64,000 nucleotides of DNA from Pelecanus crispus. Lineage: Eukaryota; Chordata; Aves; Pelecaniformes; Pelecanidae. Of the stretch, positions 13,587 to 51,239 are shown in pieces (positions within the stretch are counted from its first letter, which is position 1; every line of letters begins with the position of its first letter). Where the stretch lies: NCBI RefSeq assembly GCF_030463565.1, contig NC_134644.1:130073388-130137387 (forward strand), given 5' to 3'. The notes beneath the pieces were generated by a model. That model was given only the letters and a program-made list of their open reading frames with translations, was not told the DNA's origin and did not search any database. Both the position numbers and the translations under genes were made by a program.

Positions 13587-15311
13587 TTACAATCAAACTA
13601 ATTTTGATTTTAAACAGTTCACAAAGACATGGCAGGCTCAAAAACTTAACCACTTAGAAGCATATACTCTAAAATAATAGTAATTTGATAACCCCATGCT
13701 GCTGTAATCATTAGCCAGTGTTCCTTGTTCATATTACACTCCCACAAAACAAGCATTTCCAAGCATCCCCTTCTGATGTACAAACATAAGGAAAGCAAAA
13801 ATTACATGTGGGAACCTTAACTAAATGACAGTAGAAGTAATCAAACTGAAAAACATCTGCTATTACTGGCTGTGCAGTGAAGTTTGCTTTAAAAACTACA
13901 GTGTGGGAGGCTTATCTCATGAGCACAGAAAAGGGTATCCTGGCTTAGCAGCAAGGAGAACTAGCCAAAGCCCAAACCCTTCAAATGCACATCAGCCTCC
14001 TCCACCAGCAATCACACTGTGTGGCCTCACTGGGTGGACCTGCCATCTAATGTGCTTCAGCTTCCATTTGTGTGAAGATATTTCCTGCTATTTATATTAC
14101 CACCATATCCAGCAGCTTTTTTGTTCAGCCAGGACACCCAAGCACCATGTGACGTAGCCACACGGTGCATTAAATGAGCACTTCTCATTTAAGCAGACAG
14201 TTTTCTGTACTGCTGCTGTCTTTTATTCTGCTTGGAGGTCGTGCCAGCACTAGGCTTTTTGGAGCTGCTACACTTTCACCTTTGGTATCTCCAGAAATTC
14301 AAATATTTTGACGTTCTGCTCATGTATTGGGACAGTTTCCCCCTTCCCACTGCCCCCAAGCCCATCTCTCCTTGCCACTCAAACTCTTCCAACCCAGGCG
14401 ATCACCTGTGGTCTGACCCTTCCCTGGAGCTCTCCTGAAAATGGGCAGAGCAAGGCCTTACCCTGTGGCCCAGGGTAACATCTGAGGAAGGTGTCTGTGT
14501 GCCAGTGAGTGCAGAGACTTTTCAAATGGAAAGGGGAAGCAGAGGAAGAGCTTCTCCTCACTTGAATAGTAATGAAAACCAGGCTGGACAACTCAGCTGA
14601 ACGTGTGCCTACAGGGCGACAGGGCAAACGTTGCTGATGCCAAACTGCCATGCAAAAGGAGAGCTGCCAAACACAGTCCACTTCCAAAGTTCCTCAGAGA
14701 CAATATCAATCTCAGGACGGGACCAGCAAGAAGCTATTTAGATGCAGAGCATAAAAGCTACATCACATTCTCTGCAGCCCAGGCAGGTAAACTCACTCAC
14801 TTTTGCTCTTTTTCCTTCTTCTGCCTTTCATTGTCATCTTTCCCCCTTCCTTCCTAGTAAGAAGAAACTAGGAGGTAAGCAGCTTGCTGATGGGGTTTAT
14901 CCTGCACTAGGATCTAGGCCCAGCTGCATGAGGTGTCATTTAAATAATAAAGTGCTTCTTGTAGGGAAGTAGTCCTTCTTGTAAGAGCATTTGCCAAAGG
15001 GGTTCATTGACACAAATCTTGTTTTCCCGATGGATAAACTGAGGCATGGACTACTGCCATGTACAGTCACCAACAGACCACTGAACAAGCCTCCAATTCT
15101 CCCCAGATTTCTTGCATGCCTATTCCTAGGAAAGCTTGTTTCCTCAGATCTGCTGGCAGAATTTGAAGTTTATGACTAGATCCACTAAACAGCTTAGATC
15201 TCATAGTTTTAGCATCAGCGTTGCATAGCATTCCCTATCTTTTGGATGCGTTGCCTACAGATTGTAAGTGCTCCTAGTGCCAGGCAACACTAAAGTTTTA
15301 GTAAGAACATT

Positions 15312-15809
15312 TTGGAGACAGGCTCTTTGTTTTCAGCTTTGCATTTTGATGGAAGTAGACTGACATTGTCAGAGGAAATTAATAATGTTCCCTTGGACCA
15401 CAGTGTACAGCATCTGTATGTGTTCAGAGTCTCCTGTTGGTCCCCATACCAAAGAGATATTCCACAGCAGCCCCCTCCCTGCCTCCAGTCAGCCCCGTGC
15501 CTGACAGCAGATTTAAAGGTATGCATGGTACCCTGCATTAAGTGTTCTCCCTCCCTCCAGTCGGCCCCTTGCTTGACTGCAGATTTAAAGGTATGCATGG
15601 TACCCTGCATTAAGTGTTCTCCCTCCCTCCGTGTCCCTGAGGCCCCAAAACCAAGGCTGGGGCCAGGCGACAGGGCAACCACAAAGGCCAGGCAGAGCAT
15701 TCAGCTAAGAGGAGATGCTGAAGAAAAGGTGGGACTGGAAGGTGAGTCTGAAATTTTACAGTTTGAGGAACAGGCTGTTTCATTGAGTCCTACCGTTTAT
15801 CTTCACTGA
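15312..15809 (+). other. Longest unassigned open frame (165 codons), probably not coding
   Basis: ATG at 15312 to a stop near 15807. It owes much of its length to the 72-bp tandem duplication, which adds a 24-residue repeat (CLTADLKVCMVPCIKCSPSL), and to local GC enrichment. A strong splice donor (GGAAG|GTGAGT, about 15735-15746) lies inside it on the same strand, so a non-coding exon is conceivable. The opposite strand is also open for 136 codons over the same repeat, which argues that composition rather than coding explains it. Confidence 0.2.
15476..15629. repeat. 72-bp tandem duplication (about two copies)
   Basis: Two adjacent copies of a unit containing GATTTAAAGGTATGCATGGT and CCCTGCATTAAGTGTTCTCC, offset by exactly 72 bp (ATTTAAAG at 15511 and 15583). 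The right half of the unit is identical and the left half differs at a few bases. As 72 is a multiple of three, frames crossing it stay open on both strands. Confidence 0.9.
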
Positions 15810-17992
15810 GACTGAAATGGCTGAGCATTTACTTGATAGATGTCTGTGCGGCTCCTTTTTCATGAAAAAAGTGCCAATGTCAGCTCGCTCTTTCCTCAGT
15901 AGTTGAATTACTACAGGAATGGTTTTCTAATGTTTTCGCTGCTCCCTTGAAGGCACATGCTGTGCGGGTGGGAGATGGGGCAGTCACGGAGAGCCCTGGC
16001 TGGGGAAGGGCTGGCCAGACCCTGCAGGGAGCAGGAGCTGGTGCCCAAATCAGCACCTTCTGGCTGCCAGCGAGTTCATCCCACTCCCTTTTCGGGGGCA
16101 GACACAGCCCACCCCATCTCTGCATGTCCACTACCTTTTACCTGCTCACAGTTGGAACTGTCTCCATTGTTGTGGCTCTGCCCCTGCCCAGTTCCCACTA
16201 CATTCCCCTCCTCTTCATCCCCCTGTCCCTTCTTCCCCCAGAGAACTGTATTTAGAGATGTCTCAGCCAAATCCTTGTCTCCCCATCACTCTTTCTCCCC
16301 TTTTTGGATAGAAAACCTACCTAGCTTTTTCTGGATTTAGTTTGTTCCTTGTGAGGGTGCTTAAAATAAAATATTTAAACACACATTGGATTGCAGGTTG
16401 AAATTCAAGTCCCTTCTCTCCCCAGTGAGGACCCTATCTGCCAAAAACATTTTTTTAGTTGTGTCTGACTTAATGCTTACTGAATTATTCCATTAAAATG
16501 ATTTTAGTTTAAGACACTCAGAAAAAAGAAAAATCACATTTCCTTTCACCTTCCACACAGGATAATCTACAGCTCAAAAGTTAGCACATTCAAAAGACAA
16601 AGAGGATTTTCAAATACTCTGATGTAGCACAGAAGTACAAGGGCTTATCACATACATTCAGTGGGCTATTGTTTAGTGGTGGGTGGTTGGTTTGTTTTTT
16701 TTTTTTTTGAGGCCTTACATACATTTTAAATTGCACCCCAAAAACAAGAGAGTTGGAAAGAAGAAATTTGCAGAGCCAAGGGGTTTCAATGTGAACAAGA
16801 CCAACCCACTCTACACATAAGACCCTGTGTCAGTAAAATGTTAAGCAGCTAACAAATTTTCTTGCCATCCTCTGAGTTATTTGGACAGATCTGGGAGAAC
16901 CAATCTGTATCCCTTTTAGTCAGGCTAGGTCAGAAATCAAGCAAGGCTGTGCAACAGCAGCCCAACCACCATCTACCAGAGCCAACAGGTCTCGCTGGGG
17001 TTTTGAAGCCTTACAAAACCTAAGGAGTTTCCCATGCAGGGTATGAAAATCAGCAGCTTACTCTCCCAAGCTACAATACTATCAATGCCATTTTGCATCT
17101 TCTCTTTCATTGCTGTTCATTAGTCCCACTCCCTCTCATCCTCCTACTAGTAAAAACCCAGAGCAAACCAGGAACAGCCTTTGTGCCCATTATTCACAGT
17201 TCCTCCTCACCTTCCAACCTTCCTCCTTCTCACATCCTAGCAAAACCTTCATGCTCTTATGAAGGCTCTATTTTGCATACTTCAAACCAATCCAGAAAAA
17301 GCTTCACTTCAAATTTGAACAAATTCTTTTAAGAAAAAAACGTAAAAACTAATGTGACATGAAACTCATTACACACTACTTGCATACCATACTGCTTTCC
17401 TACACACTTCACCTCTTCTTTGTCTTATACTATAAACTCTTCAGAGACAGGACATTTTTTTGGAACAGTGAAATCCAGTATTTATTGGAGGTGATAGCAG
17501 AACTCTTATTGACTTGAATGGAATCAGGATTTCATCTTTTTCAGTTACTCCTGAGTAGACTGCAGCTCTTTATCAAAACACATTTGCAACTGCTAACACA
17601 TTCATGTTATAGGTAAAATCCAAGCCAGAAATTTATATTCTGTTTGAAGAGATGAAGTTTCTAGAATATTTAATTTCTAGTATGTCAGAGAACACTACAG
17701 TGAAAAGCTTGCTGTTCAGCTGTTTTCATTAATGATTTTATTGCCTGTTCTTAGCTATATCCCCAAGCACTAATTAGGAAATTGCTTTGATAGAGCTTTA
17801 AAAATTGTCAAAGCAGCATAGCTGGCATTTTTGCCATTCTTGTTTGTGACCAAACACTTTCAATAGCCTTTTCAATCTCCTTTTTTTTTTTTTTAATATT
17901 GATTCCGAAATCTCCAAGCAACTTAGCAGCAAAGCCAGGCTGCATCATTAAAGGCAATTAACAAAAGCTATCATGCCCGGGGAGGGAGGGAA

Positions 17993-18030
17993 GGTGGTGT
18001 GCGTGGGTGGGTGGTGTGCGTGGGTGCATG
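17993..18030. repeat. GT-rich 17-bp minisatellite (two units)
   Basis: GGTGGTGTGCGTGGGT at 17993-18008 and again at 18010-18025, followed by GCATGCATG. Confidence 0.85.
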
Positions 18031-18112
18031 CATGTAGAATTTGAACCTAACAATAGGCACATGCAAATACATACTTTGCTTTATGGTGCTAAGACCACAG
18101 TGGGGCTTTTTG

Positions 18113-18126
18113 CCCCCCCCCCCCCC
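18113..18126. repeat. Poly-C tract (14)
   Basis: Uninterrupted C run between TTTTTG and AAAAAAG. Confidence 0.9.
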
Positions 18127-21100
18127 AAAAAAGTTAAATAGGTAAATGAAACCTAGTATCTTGCTATTTTGCAGAAGCCACACATCCTAGAACTTGTGGG
18201 GAACAGCATGGGATTCACAGCTATCAGCATGATGACATGGGAACTAATTCAACCAGCCACAAATATTGAAGCCTAAGAGATGAAAAGATAGCTGTTACTC
18301 GCTTACATAAATTCTCCCAACATGGAAGTTACATCTCCTGCCTGTCACAGGGGAGCTTGCATTGAAAACCTTTCTCTTCCTCGTTTTGAGACAGCACTTG
18401 CATCAGTATCTCTTACCGTCTACAATAGCATCATTCACCACCTCCAAGGTCTGCGGTCTAGTTCAGCAGGAGTGTTTTGAGCTTTCAGGACAAACTGAAC
18501 TGGGGAATACCTACTCTGTGATCCTTGTTGGGACTCAGGTGACAACTAAGTCACATTAAACCCCATGGCAACCAGGTGGGAATTGGAAGTAGCAGTTGAG
18601 TTGAAAAAACCTTTGCAAATCCTTTGATTTTTTTTTTTGCATTTGCCCAAAAAGGATCTCGTAACTCCGTTATCCACTGGTGTTCAATGTTTCATCTGTG
18701 ATCTGTTCCTAGAGGTGACATTCTCCTGCATCTTATATAAGCAGTGGCTTGCAATTAGTGACCACTGGTGTCCATGGATTAGATACAAGGTGAAAGATCA
18801 GCAGTGGATTAAAAAAAAAAAAAAGCAAGGTTACTGTGACAGAACTAAATCTGACTCACCACAATTGCTACCACCACTGCACAGAAAAGGACATTAGTGT
18901 GATGATTCTAATAGCAGTAAAAGGAGATACTATGTTTACAGGAATATAATCAGAATTTATTATTTTCATGTTAGTATCACATCGCTATTGCTCCCCAAAA
19001 TGTCAGTTACCTCCCCTTCTCCACAGAAAAATTAGAGATACATTTTTGTGTTCCAAGAGGAAAAAAAAATAAAAAAAATTTTAAACCCATTTTCTTGAAA
19101 TGAGGTAAGGTCATGAGATGTATGTCATTATTAAAAAGATTTAGTAAGGGTTAAAGTTTCCAGATATGGGAGAAGTCACTGAGTGCAGGTACTTAAGATG
19201 ATAATCCTGTAACAGCTTTCTACAACGTACTCACACAATCCTTATTTTAGGGACTCTCAGGGAGTAGAAGAAAGGAGCTGTGGAACGAAGCACTAAAGGT
19301 TTTCGTAAGGAGATGGCTCGTTACCCCTTTCCCCCATCTCAGCATGTACAAACCCTGGTCTGAAAGCTGCTTAGTAGCACTTCACATGCCTTGGGTTATT
19401 TGAGCTAACAAGCCTGCCAACCTTTGCATGCATGCAAAACCTCGCTCTGGCCTTTGAACATTCGACATTTATGTCCTCACTCTATCACAATAGTTTAGAA
19501 ATGTGTTTTGTTTTTCAAGAGAAGTTGAAGCTGCATCCGAGTAAGAATGCTGCCAATGCTCATCTCAGCACTGGCATCATTAGCAAAGCTGAGATCATGC
19601 TGTGGAAACAGCATGACAGATCTGTTTGTCTCATGCTTTAAATATGACACTTGCTTTTTGGGCCACCATTTCGTATTTTTCCCGATTTTCAAAAGTAAAT
19701 CAGCAAGTGCCAGAAGACTGTAAACTCTCAGGACTGCAAAACCGCCAGTTTGCATAATCCAGAGGCTTGGACAGCTAGCTCGGTTGTTGCTGCAAACACC
19801 GAAGGTAGGACTAGGATCTGTTTGTGCCACAGCTAGAGGATCTGGGATGAACAAAACTCTTGTTGGGGCCCTGGCAGCAGAGCAGCAAACAGTGCTCCAA
19901 GGTGCTCCCCCCTCAGGTTACACACCTCTTTCTCTGGGAAACGCCATCCCACTGGGACCAGGCTTTAGTGCCACACATGCATATTTGCTTTGCTGCTGCC
20001 TCCCTGCCAGCCAATGCCTCTGCAACACACACTGCTCTCCAGCTCGGGAGACAAGCAGCAGCACTGTGCAACAGCTAGGTGCAGCAGGCACAGCAGCAGC
20101 CAGCTACTGTGTTGTATAGGTCTGTAGGAGTCATGCATAGGTGTAGACTATACCATGCATGGCAGCTTTCTACACAGCCATGCTTTCATCACATGCCCAA
20201 ATGTCCGGTCCTCACATATGGTCTCAAGTAAGCATTACTACGAAATCAAAAACACCTCTGGCAGCTGAAGACACATAATGCCCAATTACACAGCTAGTCA
20301 AGCCCTTACAGACCCTTCTACAGTGTGGTACCTTAAATTTCTATGAATGGAAGGCTTTATCCACATCAGCAACTCTGGAAAGGACTCGGATTGCATTAAA
20401 GCATGCCCTGGAAGAAGCCTATTTACTATACCCCTAAAAGAGCAATTTCAGAGAAGTATTTAGAAAAATTATGAAAGGACTCAGAGTAGGATTCTACATC
20501 TTTCAGATATGTATCTAAGCAAGTTACTTAAAGAAATATTTCATTATAAAACATCAATGTATGTATGATTTTATTACTTTATTGTCTTTTCTCCCAGTTG
20601 TGTCAGCACACAACCTTTTAAGTTTCCTGTGAGGCAATACTGCCCTCTTTTGGTGTAATTCATTATGCATAATGCTTTTGATATTAATTCCCTCAGCAAG
20701 GCTAGAAAGCATTTTTTAGGGATGCACTATTTCTTATTTTTGTAGAAAACCAACCTGTTGAGTTTTGAAAAAATACAAATTAAAACAAAGTACTACAAAT
20801 AACAGACTTAGTTTTGTAGGGTGTTGATCTAAAAAGGTCACTACTGTTAACAGATTACTGAAGCCAACATTATGGAATGTTCAATGTGGATCAAACAGTA
20901 CAGAAATAGTGCATTTTATGTTTGCTCTTACTGATTACAGCACAAATATGCACTGCATCATTTAGTAGAGACACAAACTGAAGGCCAGGACAAAGACTAA
21001 TTTAAGTTAGAAAGATTAAAACCAGGTATTTAGAGTGGTTAAAATACTTGCCAAGCAAAATCTCCTTTCAAGCTAACATACAAAGATTACTGTTCGGACA

Positions 21101-21378
21101 CACCTGGGAACTGGGAGCAACTAGTCTTTTGAAACAGGAATCAAAACTTCTTGCTAAATCTTTTATGATGTAAACTGATCTGCTGCTACTATTTACCAGT
21201 CACTTCCCCCTACACAAATTTCCCACTTCTCACTCCTCCCCTTTATTCCTGCTCCTGTCCCAACCCTAAAAAAAAAAATGCTTTTTGATCACTTAGTTAA
21301 GAGACATGAAAGCTTCTTTCCACCCTTTTGTAACCCTGTAATATGGTACCCGACATTACCAATAGCAGGCCATACACT

Positions 21379-21741
21379 TTATACCAAGGCCTCTGGACTT
21401 GCTACATCTGAGCTTTCCTTGACTCGCTTGTAGCTTTTATTCAGTTCAGCTGTGACAGTAATCTCTTTAGCTGATGCAGTGTCTACAGGTAACCCGTTTC
21501 GCTCACATTTATGTTCGTGTGGTACAACCCTAGTTTTATACAGATAACAATAACAAGCAGTTATTGTTGGCAGAATGAGATATTTATCATTCTCAATGCC
21601 ATAATGCAGAGAAATGCATCCCTGGTAGGACAGCAGAAGCCCTGAGAAGTGGGGACACAGGAGGCAGTGTAGGCAAATATTAGCATGGGATGGCAAGAGA
21701 TGGGGCCCACACTTGGTACTGGAGATTCCACAGCTGTGCAC
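21379..21741 (-). CDS. Unidentified 120-codon open frame, possible terminal exon
   Basis: The frame opens at a GTG (21741) and ends at a TAA (21381-21379). The N-terminal half looks random. The last 65 residues look more protein-like: a short hydrophobic run (YLILPTITACYCYLY) followed by a polar tail that includes KEITVTAELNKSYKRV and ends SPEALV. A weak acceptor-like AACTAG precedes GGTTGTACC near 21530. I recognise no family. It is on the same strand as PCMTD1 and about 2.6 kb beyond its predicted poly(A) site. Confidence 0.18.
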   Translation of the reverse strand: MHSCGISSTKCGPHLLPSHANICLHCLLCPHFSGLLLSYQGCISLHYGIENDKYLILPTITACYCYLYKTRVVPHEHKCERNGLPVDTASAKEITVTAELNKSYKRVKESSDVASPEALV

Positions 21742-24369
21742 AGCTCTTTAATTGTCAGTTAAAAAAAATGCAGACCCAAAGCTTGACAAAACTGGTCTTA
21801 GGGGCAACAAAATATAGTACCTAACATACACAGACAATCATATATGTAGTAAACTTGGATATAACCTGGTGCTACAGAACAATGAAGAAAGAAGATGCAA
21901 AAGCACATTACATACAAATGACTCCCCCAGCTGATCGTGGGAAAGAAAGAAGGAACCAGCAACATCAACAAAATACTCCTCCCACGAAGGACTGATATAT
22001 ATATATAAAAAAAAATATCATTGTTTTCGGCAGAATGATATAGAGTGTAACACTTTCCAAAGAGAAAAAATAACTACCCTTTTCTAGGAAGTAGGGATTG
22101 GTGAGCCTCGAGATCTTGACCAGGAATCAGGTGAAAGCTTCAGTAAAAGTGACCACTTCAGTCATGATGGTTTATATCAGAAGATGGAAAGAATCCCTGT
22201 CTTGGACACATAGGTTGTCATACAGATTTGTAATAAAGATCTGCAATTCACCAACACAATTTCAAAGGTAAGAGCCTAAAGTAATGCTCCTGAACTAGCT
22301 AGCTTCCTTACTTGAGTGACCCAATTTTTAGAAGCATTACATGAATAGAAGCCACTGGGCTTCAAAATCAAAGTACACAGAAATCTGATCGAACTGAATA
22401 TACTGGTGAAAGAACTCAAAAGGATGTAAGAGAAAAAAACCTAATAGAGAAAGGGTATATCAACAAAAAAAACCTGTACGTCTATTTTCCTGCAAGGAAC
22501 ATTTCTCAGTTTGTGGAGGTACTAAAGATATTTGAAGTGGGGCAGTCAAGTAAACAGTAGAGCAGTAGGATGGTTCAGTATTGTCCTTAATCGGGAAACC
22601 CCAACAAATTATTTTTCGGTGAGGAGGAAGATACTAGCAAATGGCAAGGAAACGCTCATAAAAAGAAAAAAGCATTTAGCATGTATTGATACACTTTTGC
22701 CCTCTGTTCCCTCTCCTTCCAGCCTACAATCATCATGGCTGCTTGTGAATGCATGAAGGAAGAGGGACAGAAAACAATTCAGTGCTTTCTGCAGTGCTTT
22801 TGCTTCTCTCTAGAACTGAAGTATTTTGCAAAACATCCTGGCAAGGTGTTACAGATTCCTAGTTCACAGCAGCAGAGGATGGAGATGTAACAGGAAGGTG
22901 TGTTCCCTTAGCTCCCCTAACAAATCTCTGAAAAGCACCACAGAATACAAAGGATGACAATCAGAAGACTCTAGAAAACGTTACCATCATGTTAAAAAGC
23001 GTTGATAAATCAGTGTTAGATTCTTGGTTCCACACTGACCATAAACATGGGGCAAGCCTGTGGCTAAACAAGCCAGCATAACTTCTTAAATTGCTCTGTT
23101 CAAGTAAACACATACATGGTGAAGCTACAGAAGCCAAAGAGAGGGGCGCTTACCAAGTCAGCCATCTAGATTTTACTGAAAAGTGTATCAAGAAACACAC
23201 AACTTTAAAGCTTTACTGTTCCACTAACACTCCGATGACCTTCTTAAAACAAGTTTATAGAAAGGACCTCATACATGATTCAAGTGTTGTCAAAATAATT
23301 AGCAGCTCATTAAGGTGGAGTTCTGTATACACCTTTCAGAAGAACACACAATTTTATCTTTTATAATTGATTAGTAAATCACACAGAAGGTAGAAGCTTT
23401 CAGTTTTACTCAATTACATGAACGATGGAAGGAGACACTCTTGAAGAGATAGGGATTAATATTTAATGAGCTAAACCAGCTTTAATCAGGACACAGCACA
23501 TTTGATTACATTCCCTATTTGTTTTCAAACTGACAGGTAAAGATGCATTTAAGTAAGTATTTTAGAGAAAAAAACCTGACAGGATTTAGTAAAAAGACAG
23601 AAAATAGACTAAGTTGCCAGCACCTAAACAAGCAAGAGACTGCTCACCTGAACAGAGCTGTTCAGATTCATTCCAATGAACACTGTTTCCCAAGTTTCTG
23701 GGAGGCAGCTGTTCAGATTTTCCTGAACAACATAGGATTAAAACCTCCAGGTCTCCTGAAAAGACTGCCCTGGTCTCAAGACCTCCTCCAGACCAAAGAT
23801 GGTAAAATCCCCTGGAAGTTCCAATTAATCACACCCTTCCTTACAATGACCACATTTACAGTATTGCTAGCCAGCTTAGCCTACCCACCTTGCATTTTTC
23901 CTCTAACAGCTCACAAAGTAAGGCTGCATGAAGAGGAGTTTCAATAGAAGTGTGACTTGCTATTCTTACCTTAACATTTTCCTTATTTATTTATTTTGAC
24001 CTAGATAGTTGCTCTGTTGAGGGTGAAAACAATCTCAATATTTAGAAACAAAAAACATGACACTGCTCTTGAGTATACAGCTCAAGTATAGCTTCTGGGC
24101 TCTCCAGAAGAAACTAACTCTCCACATGAGTACTTCAAAAGTAGTGCTGGGCCCAAAATAACTTTCCTGTGTCATGAACAGCATCTCATCTTCCAACCTT
24201 TGCAAAAATTCAAAGTTTAGCAAGAAGGTATACTACTCTATTTCTGAAATTCAAGAATAGCCTTTATTAAGAAGATACTGACCTAACTATGAAAAAAACT
24301 GGTATGTGAATTTCCAAATAACTGAGAATACTTGCACAGAAACAAAGAAATTCAAGCAAATAGAAACCA
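21742..24369. other. Gene-free stretch downstream of PCMTD1
   Basis: AT-rich sequence between the predicted PCMTD1 poly(A) site and the 21379-21741 open frame. The 134-codon frame at 23543-23947 (plus) shows no domain or motif. Nothing else is supported. Confidence 0.55.
21991..22017. repeat. Short (AT)n plus poly-A
   Basis: ATATATATATATAAAAAAAAATATC, a short simple repeat. Confidence 0.7.
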
Positions 24370-24383
24370 CCAAAAAAACTCAT

Positions 24384-24389
24384 TTTATT
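24384..24389 (-). terminator. Poly(A) signal AATAAA, likely distal PCMTD1 site
   Basis: On the minus strand the context is TTGCAATAAAATGAG, followed within 10-30 nt by a T-run and a GT-rich stretch (TTTTTTTGGTGGTTT). That is the arrangement of a strong vertebrate cleavage/polyadenylation site, and the best one seen downstream of the stop. Confidence 0.6.
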
Positions 24390-26113
24390 GCAACAATGTC
24401 CCCATCATCAACTGAGATGGCAAAAATTAAGTTTTAATTCATTTTGCGTTTCTACCTTTTTATTTATGTAAATATAAATCCAAGAGTGTAAAATAAATCC
24501 ACATATAAAACACAGAAGAAACATTCTCTTTCAGTGACTCCAAAAAAAACTTACATACTGAAGAATCATGACAAGTCATCCGCTGTCCATTTTTCCAAGT
24601 ATACAGGTGTGAAAGAATGCAGAAATTTATTCTCCAAAAGCATCCTGTAAAAAGTCCTTAAAGTATTTAAGTAATATTTAGTAATCTCATACTCTTGAGC
24701 TTATGGATGTAGATTCCAAGAAAAGGAGAGAGAAAAAAAACATCTCAAACTTCAGATTATTTAAACTCCACCTAAAATAATCCATTTAAAACAAGATTAT
24801 GTTCAATTCTTACAGCTGAAGCATCACAATTACTTTATTAGTATCATTACTTTGGAAAACTATTTCTTATTAGTTTTTCCTTCTTCTAAAATAAAGTCAG
24901 AATACTTATTTCAAAAAGTTTTGTTTACTTATACCGTAAATATATTGCGGAAAGTAACTCCACATGCTGGTACAACAGGCCTTCATGAAGTTCCACTTAA
25001 ACATAACTATGATGTACCTTAAACAGGGACTAAAGCATTAAATGCACCATAAAGAGTCAGTGTCATGGGATTATGTATTATCTGCCTTCTCAGATGCAAC
25101 AAAATGCTTACATATTTTGAAGTCAATATTGGACTGTTAGACCACATGAATATTGGCTGGTTATGAACATTTGGAGTAGGCACATTTACTGCTTTAGAAA
25201 GATGTGATTTTTTTAGTTTTATTGTTATAACACAAAAAAATGTTACCGATATTATAAAATGTATCATGCAGGATATTTCAAGAGCAATGTTTTTCACTGG
25301 GTCCAACAGGCAGATGTTTCCAATGACTGGGCTTTTATCATGCCAAGTTCTTAATAAACAGTGTTTTCCCTCATGGTTATGTTACAACAGAGAATGAAGA
25401 AATTAAGATGGTAAAAGCAAACAAAGTTAGAAATGAGAACTGCAAGTAACTTCACAACTAGAAGAGGAAAAATCATAGAAGGATTTAAGTCAGCACTATT
25501 GTGGGTCCCCACAGTTGCACTGCTACTCTTAGGTTTCCAAAAGATGCATATGAGTTTATAAATATTTTTGTGCTAAGAGCCATGCTCAGAAACAAAATAT
25601 AGGCTAGCACAAGTCTACTTTCTTGGAGATGCATGTTAAGTATAAAATTCACTTACTAAAGTGCATTTGCTGAACAAATTCTAACTTCTACTATTATAGC
25701 TATCCCAATAAGCAATACAAACTAAACTTTGTTGAAATTCTACCTCTACTTAAAAGCAGTAAATATAGATGACTGATACTTAAATTACAATCTATTACCA
25801 AGCATTTTGACTCAGCGCTGTGAGCTGTAGAAATAAAGAAATGTACTGTCCTGAACTTCCCACAAATGAGGAAGTGCCTCTAGTTAGAAATACTGACAGT
25901 GTAGAATGGAATTAAATATAAGCAGAGCTGAAGGAAGCACTGCTTTGCTTCTTACTCAATATGATGTTTCTTTAAGGCTCTGAGAGAAGCTGTTACTTTT
26001 CTCAAGATCTTTTGGCAAAAGACATAAATGCAGAAGTAGCAGGGTCATCTGACATTTCAGAATTTGTATTTTCATGTTTCATTAAAGCCAGTTCATTCAG
26101 TGTCTGTAATACA

Positions 26114-26119
26114 TTTATT
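26114..26119 (-). terminator. Possible proximal poly(A) signal AATAAA
   Basis: AATAAA about 545 nt after the PCMTD1 stop codon. The downstream sequence is only weakly GT-rich, so this would be a secondary site at best. Confidence 0.3.
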
Positions 26120-26662
26120 GCACTTGTGTTGTTGGAATACATCTATACCAACACAGTAATAATGATTGCAACAAAGCCATAGTAAAATAAACTTTAAAAG
26201 GGTCCGATTCTGACATTAGAGGATAAGTGTCTGCATGTTTAAAATGTTCCCCTAATAATAATAAATACAGACAAATTGCTCATCAAGTCAGATGTACATG
26301 TTTAACAATTATTTAGCATATATAAAATTTCACTCATCCTTTCATCAATACAAATCTGTTAGGGATCAAAAGACTTACCATGCAAAATATTGATTAGTGC
26401 TGCATAATGGAATATATATTTCTATCAAGAGTTAAAACAGCATTTTCAAAGTTTAAAGAAAAATAGATTTTTAAAAAGGGATTCTACTGTTGAATGCAAG
26501 TCTTCCTTGTAGCAAAGACAAGATAGAAACAAGTTACAATTTATCGCTGTACTTCAGTCTTGATGAAAGACTAATAATAATTTGTCCACCTACTTCTTAA
26601 TAAATGCTACATTTTCAAGAATAAAGGAACTATCAGTAGGCATTATTTCTACTTAAAACAAG

Positions 26663-51151
<24,489 letters not shown>

Positions 51152-51165
51152 CTATGATAATTCAG

Positions 51166-51183
51166 TTAGTTTGCAAAATACAT
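51166..51183 (-). promoter_or_regulatory. uORF 2 in PCMTD1 5' UTR (5 codons)
   Basis: ATG followed by four codons and TAA, ending 23 nt before the main ATG. The context is weak (C at -3, T at +4). The main ATG has a strong context, so leaky scanning past this uORF is expected. Confidence 0.4.
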
Positions 51184-51239
51184 TAGGAGGAGAGTTTTCC
51201 CAAAAGTGTAAGTAATATAATGGATTCTCAGTTCTTCTT

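Larger units (their letters stand above)
13587..21378. other. Gene-free stretch with GC-richer island and simple repeats
   Basis: 14200-16300 is moderately GC-enriched and contains the 72-bp duplication and several overlapping chance frames. 17880-18130 has T, GT and C repeats. 19780-20120 is another GC-richer patch with overlapping frames on one strand. No homologue, repeat family or RNA was recognised in these patches. Confidence 0.55.
24370..26662 (-). other. PCMTD1: PCMTD1 3' UTR (predicted extent)
   Basis: AT-rich sequence without recognisable interspersed repeats directly follows the stop codon. The distal limit is inferred from the AATAAA at 24389-24384, so the 3' UTR would be about 2.3 kb. 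The open frame at 25019-25306 lies inside this UTR and is not considered a gene. Shorter isoforms could end near the AATAAA at 26119-26114. Confidence 0.55.

Noticed and set aside
19784..20119. 111-codon plus-strand ORF
   Set aside because: An overlapping second open frame and a GC-rich local patch explain it. It has no recognisable motif or splice structure.
23543..23947. 134-codon plus-strand ORF downstream of PCMTD1
   Set aside because: No signal, domain or repeat pattern, and the composition is that of its AT-rich surroundings.
25019..25306. 95-codon minus-strand ORF
   Set aside because: It falls entirely in the predicted PCMTD1 3' UTR.
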